Source: Apostichopus japonicus (taxonomy: Eukaryota > Echinodermata > Holothuroidea > Aspidochirotida > Stichopodidae). Taken from it: a stretch of 64,000 nt of DNA. Under the pieces are notes generated by a model, which was given only the letters and a program-made list of their open reading frames with translations, was not told where the DNA came from and did not search any database. The position numbers and the translations under genes are program-made. The DNA lies in contig NC_092567.1 of NCBI RefSeq assembly GCF_037975245.1, positions 17,226,376-17,290,375 of the forward strand, written 5' to 3'. Of the stretch, positions 10,701 to 19,969 are shown one piece after another (position 1 is the stretch's first letter; each line of letters begins with the position of its first letter).

Positions 10701-13435
10701 GTGTTTTCATTAGATGTTCCACATTATTTTGTTTGCTTGATGTAATCGATTCATTCAACAATGCTATCAATGTCATTTCTTTTATGCAGGATGCAAACGA
10801 AAGCATGATGCTGGTAAAGTAAAATCAGGTTGGTCATTGATGATATCACTTGTCTATGATAACACAGCTAGCTGTAGTTTAGTCATGTATATAAGTTAGT
10901 ATGGCAGCTACATAGTCCTGTTTCCCTCATATAGCTGGTGTGTGCAGTCAAGTTTCAGAAAAAGAACAAGCATTGAGGATAGCTTTCTTACCCCTGTCAT
11001 GGCCAATAACTATGTACCTATGTGGGATAGATGATAGAAACAGTTTATGAGGCAGTTACACCTAAGCAGTCTGCCTAGGCACCATCTTCCAGTGTTAAAT
11101 TTTTGTCTCAGATTTGTCAAATTTACGCTCCATTCGACAGGACGAAAATATACAAGATGGAATCAAAAGGATACTGCGCAGGTGCTTAAATACTTCAAAG
11201 GAATGATTACTGGCACCCAAGAGAAAACCATACCAGGTATGTATTTGTGCTGTCATTTGTAATTCAAAGTTTATATAATGGATATGATCATGAAGGTGTA
11301 TCCAAGCACCCATATTGATAAAAACATACTTGTAAATCAATGATATTTGCAGCCTGATTCTGTGAAAGTTTGTTAACTGAACACAGTTGACTTTTGGTGT
11401 GTATCGGTTACATAGGATGTCATTGTTGTAAGAATATAATTTTTCTCTAAGCAATTGATATGATCTACCAGTACCAAGCAAATGACAACTGCAGATTAAT
11501 GTAACACACTGCACTGCTTGCTATGCTGAAGATAAAGGTGTATATTTCAACTTCTTAGCAATTGCTCTTCTTTTTGGCTTGCAGGTTGCTTTGCACTTTT
11601 TTAGGTTTCTGGAGTCAAAGCAAACTGAAAATTATGGAATTTCAAAATAAAAATAAAACGAAAAATGAGAAAATGTAAAACATTAGAAAGTTATCATGAA
11701 ATAGGTCTCTCTCACTGAAACTAGTTGTTCCTTTGTAACATTAGAGGCTCATTCGCTCATAATTAACATAATATTCATACATAATTGTGCCATGCCAAAT
11801 CCACGAAGTCTTGTATACTAAATATTGTCATAGAAAAGTCGAAGAATTTACTTTTCAAGATCGTGCCAGACTTTCTCATCAGTCATTTAGTAGTAAACCT
11901 CTAGTTCTATATCAAATATAGTTTTAGAAATGTAGTTGGGATTTTTTCTGCTTGTTTGGTTCCTTGCTAAAAGCAAATGACCTATGTTTTCAGGGTGGCG
12001 TGTATGCGTGACATGTGTTTGTGTGACGCTTTGCTTATATGCACGATAACTCAACAAGGGCATGACAAATCATTACCATATTTGGTGAGTAGATGAACCC
12101 TATAGATTTTGGCGCTCATAACATGTATATTAATGAGGTCCAAGGTCAAACGTGAAAAACTCCAAATTGCAATAACTTGGCTACTATTAGTTGGAATTTC
12201 GTCAAACTTGGTATGATGATATTGGTAGACAGTCTTCACACACTGATATGTGTTGTAATAATTATCATGCATATTAATGAGGGGGCGGGCTTAGCAATAT
12301 TTCGGTATGAACAGTTTGTATGCACAATAACCTAAGGAATTGACCCATGATTACCATACTTGGTGGGTAGGTGGCCCATTGTGAGTAGATGAACCCTTTT
12401 GATTTTGGTGCTCATATCATGAATATTAATGAGGTCACAGGGTCAAACGTGGAAAACTCTAAATTGCAAAAACTTGGCTACTATTAGTTGGAATTTCGTC
12501 AAACTTGGTATGATGATATTGGTAGATAGTCTTCACACACTGATGTGTTTAACAATTATTATCATGCATATTAATGAGGGGGCGGGCTTAGCAATATTTC
12601 GGTATGAACAGTTTGTATGCACAATAACCTAAGGAATTGACCCATGATTACCATACTTGGTGGGTAGGTGGCCCATTGTGAGTAGATGAACCCTTTTGAT
12701 TTTGGTGCTCATATCATGAATATTAATGAGGTCACAGGGTCAAACGTGGAAAACTCTAAATTGCAAAAACTTGGCTACTATTAGTTGGAATTTCGTCAAA
12801 CTTGGTATGATGATATTGGTAGATAGTCTTCACACACTGATGTGTTTTGCAATTATTATCATGCATATTAATGAGGGGGCGGGCTTAGCAATATTTCGGT
12901 ATGAACAGTTTGTATGCACAATAACCTAAGGAATTGACCCATGATTACCATACTTGGTGGGTAGGTGGCCCATTGTGAGTAGATGAACCCTTTTGATTTT
13001 GGTGCTCATATCATGAATATTAATGAGGTCACAGGGTCAAACGTGGAAAACTCCAAATTGCAATAACTTGGCTACCATTAGTCGGAATTTTGTCAAACTT
13101 GGTATGATGATATTGGTAGATTGTCTTCACACACTGATGTGTGTTGCAATTGATATCAGGGCTTAGCATTACTTTGGCAACAAAATTTTGTGTGCATGAA
13201 TTGTTATTTTAGTAGGGCTTTCTTAGAAATTTCCCTATGAATGGAACTAATGAACAGCAGCAAGAAACCATGAAATGTTTTTATTCTGGATTTTCTTTGA
13301 TTTGTAGGTAGACATGACGTGGAAGTATTTCTCAAGAAATGCAGACTATCAACATCTTATGACTGCTTGACCATAAGAAGTAAGGTCATGAATGAAAGAA
13401 ACAAGTGGCATCGGTTAAATGGCCTACAAGAATAA
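4685..13435 (+). CDS. Spliced gene: Pro-rich / zinc-finger / tyrosine-recombinase-like protein, 824 aa
   Basis: Ten coding exons join in phase: 4685-4736, 5808-5941, 6663-6737, 7283-9062, 9433-9489, 9584-9643, 10079-10132, 10790-10828, 11141-11236, 13308-13435 (2475 nt including TAA). Every junction is GT-AG and every phase matches. Domain order: PPPY and Pro/Gln-rich residues 1-62; acidic 63-87; C2H2-like finger 141-160; C2HC-like finger 219-238; recombinase-like core about 450-680; acidic/Ser repeats; basic stretch; C-terminal W...KYF...PG and VMNERNKW module. This core and C-terminal module resemble uncharacterised multi-copy proteins of fish and invertebrates ending in an MGH...Y box (recalled from memory, not searched). 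Likely nuclear and DNA-binding. It could be a domesticated Crypton-like recombinase or an active element gene. The start at 4685 is the first ATG in exon 2; a start four codons further upstream in a 5' exon is possible. Confidence 0.75.
5390..5470 (+). mobile_element. tRNA-derived SINE head (candidate)
   Basis: The sequence contains an A-box-like TAGTACAGTTGGTAGAGC, a possible 4-bp anticodon stem (ATGA/TCAT) around a 7-base loop, and a B-box-like GGTTCGGAAAC at the right spacing. The T-arm does not pair well, so it is not a functional tRNA gene. It lies in the intron between the first two coding exons of the recombinase-like gene. Confidence 0.45.
5808..5941 (+). CDS. Proline/glutamine-rich coding exon
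   Basis: Acceptor GATTACAG and donor CAG|GTAAGC. Phase 1 in, phase 0 out. It encodes about 45 residues, with a PSY motif and a repeated QQPAPG unit (QQPAPGYSA then QQPAPGHQ). This is low-complexity, probably disordered sequence. Longer open frames running through this place in other frames are accidental. Confidence 0.7.
6663..6737 (+). CDS. Acidic coding exon
   Basis: A 75-bp exon between TTTATGCTAAG and GTAAGT, phase 0 at both sides and therefore skippable without frame change. It encodes 25 residues, 14 of them Asp or Glu (DSDESDDEDDDD...). The next exon opens with a second acidic stretch (SDSEDSDEDCSD). Confidence 0.6.
7283..9062 (+). CDS. Main exon: zinc-finger motifs and tyrosine-recombinase-like core
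   Basis: Acceptor TTTTATACAG at 7282. A strong donor (AAAG|GTGAGA) at 9062 precedes the in-exon stop at 9137-9139, so read-through would give a shorter C-terminus (a possible alternative isoform). Numbered in the 824-aa model: C141-x2-C144-x10-H155-x4-H160; C219-x2-C222-x11-H234-x3-C238; recombinase box I NARRGGEPSRL with R497/R498; K547 in a SGKGNNH turn; R624 in TKNRHRIST; H650 in MGHS; Y659 as candidate nucleophile seven residues after the GHS. The first residue of the usual H-x-x-R box is Thr. The uninterrupted 593-codon frame argues for selection or recent activity. Confidence 0.85.
9341..9643 (+). repeat. Tandemly duplicated exon with its upstream intron
   Basis: A ~150-bp unit starting TTTTCCTACTAGGGTATT and ending at the exon donor occurs twice in a row. 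It duplicates both the exon (9433-9489, 9584-9643) and the intron in front of it. Both exons are phase 1-1 and encode NPSTQNDEYSSDGAE followed by NSS or SSSS, so the protein carries the acidic/Ser peptide twice. The copies differ at few positions, suggesting a young event. Confidence 0.85.
10079..10828 (+). CDS. Two small linker exons (10079-10132 and 10790-10828)
   Basis: Both are phase 1-1 with standard GT-AG borders (CACTACAG/GTAATC and TTATGCAG/GTTGGT). The first encodes DSQAGTILSSEAEYHVQR; the second encodes the basic CKRKHDAGKVKS, a possible nuclear-localisation-type stretch. They link the recombinase-like core to the C-terminal module. The 657-bp intron between them shows nothing recognisable. 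Confidence 0.6.
11141..11236 (+). CDS. Exon of the C-terminal module, first half
   Basis: The acceptor CATTCGACAG at 11140 rather than the nearer-looking TTTGTCTCAG at 11111 is chosen because only it restores the frame. It encodes GRKYTRWNQKDTAQVLKYF followed by KGMITGTQEKTIPG. Trp, the KYF and the PG match the C-terminal module I recall from related recombinase-like proteins. The alternative acceptor runs into a stop after about 29 codons. Confidence 0.65.
12039..13160. repeat. 297-bp tandem repeat, about 3.8 copies
   Basis: The word AGATGAACCC recurs at 12091, 12387, 12684 and 12981 (period 296-297). Internal copies are almost identical; the first and last are more diverged and partial. 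Each unit contains ATTAATGAGGTCACAGGGTC and GCATATTAATGAGGGGGCGG. The array fills much of the last intron (11237-13307) of the recombinase-like gene. Confidence 0.95.
13308..13435 (+). CDS. Terminal coding exon of the recombinase-like gene
   Basis: The acceptor TTTGATTTGTAG at 13307 joins in phase to the exon ending at 11236. It encodes RHDVEVFLKKC, then a short linker and VMNERNKWHRLNGLQE, with TAA at 13433. The KV(M/K)NERN-like pattern completes the module. From about base 13334 onward the exon plus the following 3' UTR is the first unit of the tandem array that follows. Confidence 0.7.
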
Positions 13436-15038
13436 TGTGTGACTGTGCCTTATAAGTATACACATGATGTGAAAGGTTTTTTTTTTAAAGAAATGCAGAC
13501 TATCACCATGTTATGATTGTTTTGCTACCTGAAGTAATGTCACAATTAAAAGAAACAAGTGGCATCAGTTACATGGTCTACATTAACAATGTGTGACTGT
13601 GCCTTATAAGTATACACATGATGTGAAAGGTTTTTTTTTAAAGAAATGCAGACTATCACCATGTTATGATTGTTTTGCTACCTGAAGTAATGTCACAATT
13701 GAAAGAAACAAGTGGCATCAGTTACATGGTCTACAAGAATAATGTGTGACTGTGCCTTATAAGTATACACATGATGTGAAAGGTTTTTTTTTAAAGAAAT
13801 GCAGACTATCACCATGTTATGATTGTTTTGCTACAAGAAGTAATGTCACAATTGAAAGAAACAAGTGGCATCAGTTACATGGTCTACATTAATAATGTGT
13901 GACTGTGCCTTATAAGTATACACATGATGTGAAAGTTTTTTTTTTTTTTAAAGAAATGCAGACTATCACCATGTTATGATTGTTTTGCTACCTGAAGTAA
14001 TGTCACAATTAAAAGAAACAAGTGGCATCAGTTACATGGTCTACATTAATAATGTGTGACTGTGCCTTATAAGTATACACATGATGTGAAAGGTTTTTTT
14101 TTTAAAGAAATGCAGACTATCACCATGTTATGATTGTTTTGCTACCTGAAGTAATGTCACAATTGAAAGAAACAAGTGGCATCAGTTACATGGTCTACAA
14201 GAATAATGTGTGACTGTGCCTTATAAGTATACACATGATGTGAAAGGTTTTTTTTTAAAGAAATGCAGACTATCACCATGTTATGATTGTTTTGCTACAA
14301 GAAGTAATGTCACAATTGAAAGAAACAAGTGGCATCAGTTACATGGTCTACATTAATAATGTGTGACTGTGCCTTATAAGTATACACATGATGTGAAAGG
14401 TTTTTTTTTTAAAGAAATGCAGACTATCACCATGTTATGATTGTTTTGCTACCTGAAGTAATGTCACAATTGAAAGAAACAAGTGGCATCAGTTACATGG
14501 TCTACAAGAATAATGTGTGACTGTGCCTTATAAGTATACACATGATGTGAACGGTTTTTTTTTAAAAAGAAATGCAGACTATCACCATGTTATGATTGTT
14601 TTGCTACAAGAAGTAATGTCACAATTGAAAGAAACAAGTGGCATCAGTTACATGGTCTACATTAATAATGTGTGACTGCCTTATAAGTATACACATGATG
14701 TGAAAGGTTTTTTTTTAAAAGAAATGCAGACTATCACCATGTTATGATTGTTTTGCTACAAGAAGTAATGTCACAATTGAAAGAAACAAGTGGCATCAGT
14801 TACATGGTCTACAAGAATAATGTGTGACTGTGCCTTATAAGTATACACATGATGTGAAAGGTTTTTTTTAAAAAGAAATGCAGACTATCACCATGTTATG
14901 ATTGTTTTGCTACAAGAAGTAATGTCACAATTGAAAGAAACAAGTGGCATCAGTTACATGATATGACTGTGCCTTATAAGTAGACACATTAAAGAAATGC
15001 AAACTATCAACATTTTATGATTGTTTTGCTACAAGGCT
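13334..15038 (+). repeat. 154-bp tandem array derived from the terminal coding exon
   Basis: The word AAGAAATGCAGACTATC starts at 13334 (inside the coding exon), 13488, 13641, 13794, 13951, 14105, 14258, 14412, 14567, 14719, 14873 and 14992: twelve units, period 152-157, the last two shortened. Each unit carries exon-derived sequence, the stop-codon region and a T-tract. Variants CTACCTGAAG versus CTACAAGAAG and CTACATTAA versus CTACAAGAA alternate in a three-unit order at 13488-13950 and again at 13951-14411, a small higher-order repeat. No AATAAA occurs before 15515, so the array lies in the predicted 3' UTR. Confidence 0.95.
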
Positions 15039-15514
15039 TAATTAGTTTTGGTTATAGGAGATATTTTTTGATGGGTGTGCCTAACAAATGCTTTTTAATG
15101 AGATGGCAATTACCATATTTACATGCTCTTTAATGTTGGCAGGTAAATATATGTAAATTTCTTGATGGTGAGGTAACTCACAAAAGAGACATTTTAGCAT
15201 CTTTTCTGGCAACAGTTTGCACTCTATTAAACCATTTTGATTTATACCAGCTTGTTTCATCAGAATTGTTACTTTTTGTCAATTTCACCCATGCTTGTCT
15301 GAATTATTTAAGCAAGTTCTTTTAAGAAGCTAAAACTTAGAACCAGTGGAGGTTAGGAAGCTGCATCAGCTGTCTGCTATGGGACATTTTACAAGACAAG
15401 ACTTCAAGTTTATGTCTCAACTGTTTATTTGCCATTGTAAGAAACTTTATAACAGTCCTAATTGTAGCTGTGTATGTTAACTATGCCTCAGTATTGTACT
15501 AACAAAACTTACGT

Positions 15515-15520
15515 AATAAA
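15515..15520 (+). terminator. Candidate poly(A) signal of the recombinase-like gene
   Basis: AATAAA followed by a GT-rich stretch (TTGGTGTTATT). It is the first canonical signal downstream of the TAA at 13433 that I found, implying a 3' UTR of about 2.1 kb that includes the tandem array. Confidence 0.45.
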
Positions 15521-15787
15521 GTTAAAATATCTCATTGGTGTTATTCAGTCCAGTCCAGGCTAAATATAAATACTAATTGATTGCCAGATAGAAATTTTGC
15601 TACAGAGTAATTGTTGTATGCCTATTCAATTGTCGTATATGCTAAATTCTAATTATTTCAAACTTAATTGGTAAATCGAAAAGTATTGTGTGCATTAACA
15701 CAAGCTTCAACACTGATTCCATATGAACTTATACAAAGGTTTCATCTGATAATATAATATTTCAGCACAGGCCTCATTGGACACTAT

Positions 15788-16298
15788 ATGCATAATGGTT
15801 CGTTTTGGCTGTTCTTTTTCTTGCCTAAAATGTTTGCAGAAATTTAGTTATTGACCATAGTAACATTCGGTTGTTGTTTTGAGTTAAGATTTAAACCCAT
15901 TTTATATGTTTTGTTATATGGTATGTTAAATGCCTGTGTGTTATATGTTGAGCTGAAAAAAAACTTAACCGTATTAGTGTCATCTAATTAGTACACTCAG
16001 TTTCCTTCTTGATTGATGTGTATTTTAAATTTGAACACTTTATGCATAATGGTTCGTTTTGGCTGTTCTTTTTCTTACCTAAACTGTATGCAGAAATTTA
16101 GGTATTGACCATAGTAACATTCGGTTGTTGTTTTGAGTTAAGATTTAAACCCATTTTATATGGTTTGTTATATGGTATGTTAAATGCCCGTGTGTTATAT
16201 GTTGAGCTGAAAATAAACGTTACTAAACTTTACCTTATTAGTGTCATCTATTTTGTACACTCAATTTCATTCTTGATTGATGTGTATTTTAATATTTA
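15788..16298. repeat. Tandem duplication of ~254 bp
   Basis: ATGCATAATGGTTCGTTTTG starts at 15788 and again at 16042, and the two following ~250-bp stretches match with small changes (shared AACATTCGGTTGTTGTTTTG). No coding potential. It lies downstream of the recombinase-like gene, inside the inverted-ended block. Confidence 0.9.
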
Positions 16299-16299
16299 G

Positions 16300-17255
16300 C
16301 GACAATTAGTACCTCCCATATAGTGTTGCACGTCTTAGCAACCCTCCCCTTTATGTGCACTTTAACAGACAACTAACCTTATAGAAAAAAAAACATTCCA
16401 AAATGGTACAGTGCATGCAATTCCAATATATTAAGAGCCTCTTTTTGTTGGTCGCTATTTCTTCACTTTTGTACAGATGTGTACCCACAAACAAATATTC
16501 CTCTCCATTGAGGTACTCAGCTGTTGTCTGGTCATTTCATAAAATAATAAATCACGCGACGAAAAATCTTTACTCTTAACAGTGTAACAAATTATGAATA
16601 AATGAAGGGACTTCAATCCCTAGTTGCGTATGTTGAGTTGGAACTCCGGAGTATCGGTGAATTCGTATTTAGTGGTGAAGAGTATAAAAAGCATACCAGC
16701 TAAGTCCGAGGTAAAAGAAACGATCAATTCCGCGTACAAATAAACTGCTATTTATAATGTTGGGTAGGCTTAGTTTGTTACGTCTATTACGGTCCATTTA
16801 ATCACGGAGGGCGTGGGCCTGGCGGACACTCAAAATGAAAACAAATTCTTTGTATTCGTTACGCTTCCATAACGATCGTTTACGTCTATTATAAAAACGT
16901 AATAGTGAACAGTTTGGAATAGATATACGGAAATCACAATATATATTTTAATATTAAGTTTGCTTCTTAGGAGACGTCTCCTTAATATGCCTTTCTTCAT
17001 AAAATGTCTCCCAAAAGAAGGAATTGCAATAAAAAAAAAATTGGGAGACAAAATAACACTACAGAGAGTTATATATTTGGTCCATTCCTTTATGATCGTA
17101 TTTTTTTTTGTAGCTATTGAGACATAACCTTGCAAGCTAAAATGCATAAAATTTTAACTCGCTGGGCATTTCGTTCAAGATTTATGCAACATATACAATA
17201 TTGTCTCCCATATATCATATTATAATCATTGTCTCCTAATGGTACAATAAAGTGG
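16300..17255. other. Right end region of the candidate block, no gene
   Basis: Non-coding. It holds five GGAGACA/TGTCTCC words between 16975 and 17237, including the near-palindrome TTAGGAGACGTCTCC. The last bases, read on the minus strand, give CCATTAGGAGACAA, mirrored by TCATTAGGGGACAA at the left end (519-532). Confidence 0.5.
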
Positions 17256-18312
<1,057 letters not shown>

Positions 18313-18332
18313 TATATATATATATATATATA

Positions 18333-19805
18333 TGTCACCCACAAAAAGAATGCAAGTGGCAATGCGACACATTCGCCTAGCGGCTATCCAAAATCAATAT
18401 GCAATGTAAAAAAGAAATACTCCAACCAACTAATGATGCAGAACAAGTTTTATAAATTCAACTTCTTAAGTGAATAGGTATTTATTGAGGAGGAACTTTC
18501 TCCTTAAAATAATAAAAAAAAGGAACATGCAAAATAAAGGTTACAGCGTTCTGTAATACTGCTTAGGAACACGTAGGACTCCTGAATACTTAGAGATAAC
18601 AGATTGCTTTGGCGCAATCTTTACCAGAGGATAACATATACTAGATTTAGCTTAACTACTGAAAAGTTTGAGACTTTCCAAAGTTTTGATACCCCTGGAT
18701 CTTTTTCAATTGCGAGAGAGCAAACTGGCACGTATAAATTTAGTCTTAATATATATTAATTGGATATTCTTTTCTCTATAAAAGAATGAGATTACCTCTT
18801 CTAGTCTGAAGAGCTTTCCCCCCTTTACATCATGAAATTCTGATTTAACATTTATCTTAAAAAAAAAATGAGTTCTGAGTTGTCACTATGACGAATATTG
18901 CCTAAAGGTGTTGACAATACTTGTTGACACGTGGTTGCTGATATCAGGTTGTGGTAGGTGTTATAGTCGGTGATAAAACTATCCTCAAAAGCTTCCGGTC
19001 TTCGACCCAATGTGAGAGGAAAGTGGCAAATGGTTCCAGTTCTTAAACTGTCAGACGAGCTCTGCAATACAGCTTTACTTTATCCGGTCAGGTGATGTAC
19101 TTCCATCCCAACTCTGCCGACAAGCTGCCCTATCCAGAACACTAAATATTGTGTGATACTGGAATCTCCAGGGAAAAATTGTGTTTCAAGCTTTCACAGT
19201 TAAATGCCAGACATTAATTAAAGTATGCTAGCCCAGGCTTCAATACAGGTATCCTATATATAGGATCCTGTGCCCCATGATATGAAAATCACAATATTGT
19301 AGCTCCGTCTTTTTCAGCTAAGAGATATAGCAGGACTCAATCCGATGATGGTATTTTGGAGAGTGAATAAAAATCTTATCCAACACTCACTTTACTGGCT
19401 GGATGTGATGTCACACGTAATTACTAGTGCATCAATTTGCATAACTTGGCAATACAATACATTGTCATCTTGACTATGTCCTGCCCTGGTAGGTTTCTTT
19501 TGTGTGCACTAGCTATGCTATGCTACCCTGTACCTTTGTATTATTATACTATGCCCTGACCTGGTGATGTTTCTTTTGTATACATACTCAATTATGCTAC
19601 CTTGTATTTTTGTAGTGAAAAGAGGGATTAGGGTTTATGTAAATTGTCCTACATCCTTGGATACTACTTTCCAACATCAACAACAACCAGCATTGACTAA
19701 AGTAAAAGTTACTAAAAAAAAACTTTCTAAAATAAACAGCTGACAGATTGACTTCTTCTGTCATACAAATACAAATTAACTAAATTATACTATTCTAATG
19801 TGACA
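18333..19805 (-). repeat. 3' LTR of the Gypsy element
   Basis: 1473 bp, TG...CA ends with a 6-bp terminal inverted repeat (TGTCAC/GTGACA). A minus-strand AATAAA lies at 18486-18481. The TATATA palindrome near 19257 is a possible core-promoter box. Small open frames inside the LTR (for example 18852-19067) are identical in both LTRs simply because the LTRs are. Confidence 0.95.
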
Positions 19806-19821
19806 ATTAACTCCCTCCTTT
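19806..19821 (-). other. Polypurine tract
   Basis: On the minus strand AAAGGAGGGAGTTAAT lies directly before the 3' LTR, the expected position of the plus-strand primer. Confidence 0.75.
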
Positions 19822-19969
19822 AATAAAATGTGTCTAACACATTTATACACATCTCACATTAGGATATTTGTTTCAGCCTATCCTGCACTGAAATCTCCTT
19901 CAATTTCCTCTGCTTCTCCCTAAGCTTCCTGAAATCACACATTTCCATACACTATTGGAAATGAATTTC

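Larger units (their letters stand above)
504..17255. mobile_element. Candidate large mobile block with inverted ends, containing the recombinase-like gene
   Basis: The outermost ~25 bp are imperfect inverted repeats: the left ends in CATTAGGGGACAA, the right on the minus strand in CATTAGGAGACAA; 19 of 25 positions agree by hand alignment. Both ends carry clusters of GGAGACA in both orientations: left at about 524, 555, 574, 587 and 779; right at about 16979, 17005, 17043, 17203 and 17231. Both ends abut (TA)n tracts, and outside these lie MITE ends in opposite orientation. The whole recombinase-like gene, from a candidate 5' exon near 1000 to a poly(A) signal at 15515, lies inside. The paralogous locus in copy B lacks the block. 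This fits a transposon inserted in (TA)n, but short inverted ends in AT-rich DNA can arise by chance, so the call is tentative. Confidence 0.35.

Noticed and set aside
13488-15000. CRISPR-like reading of the regular repeats
   Set aside because: Units are contiguous 154-bp satellites without spacers and derive from an adjacent eukaryotic exon.
18852-19067. 71-codon frame repeated at 25626-25841
   Set aside because: Identical only because both lie in the LTRs; no ATG-linked domain or independent evidence.
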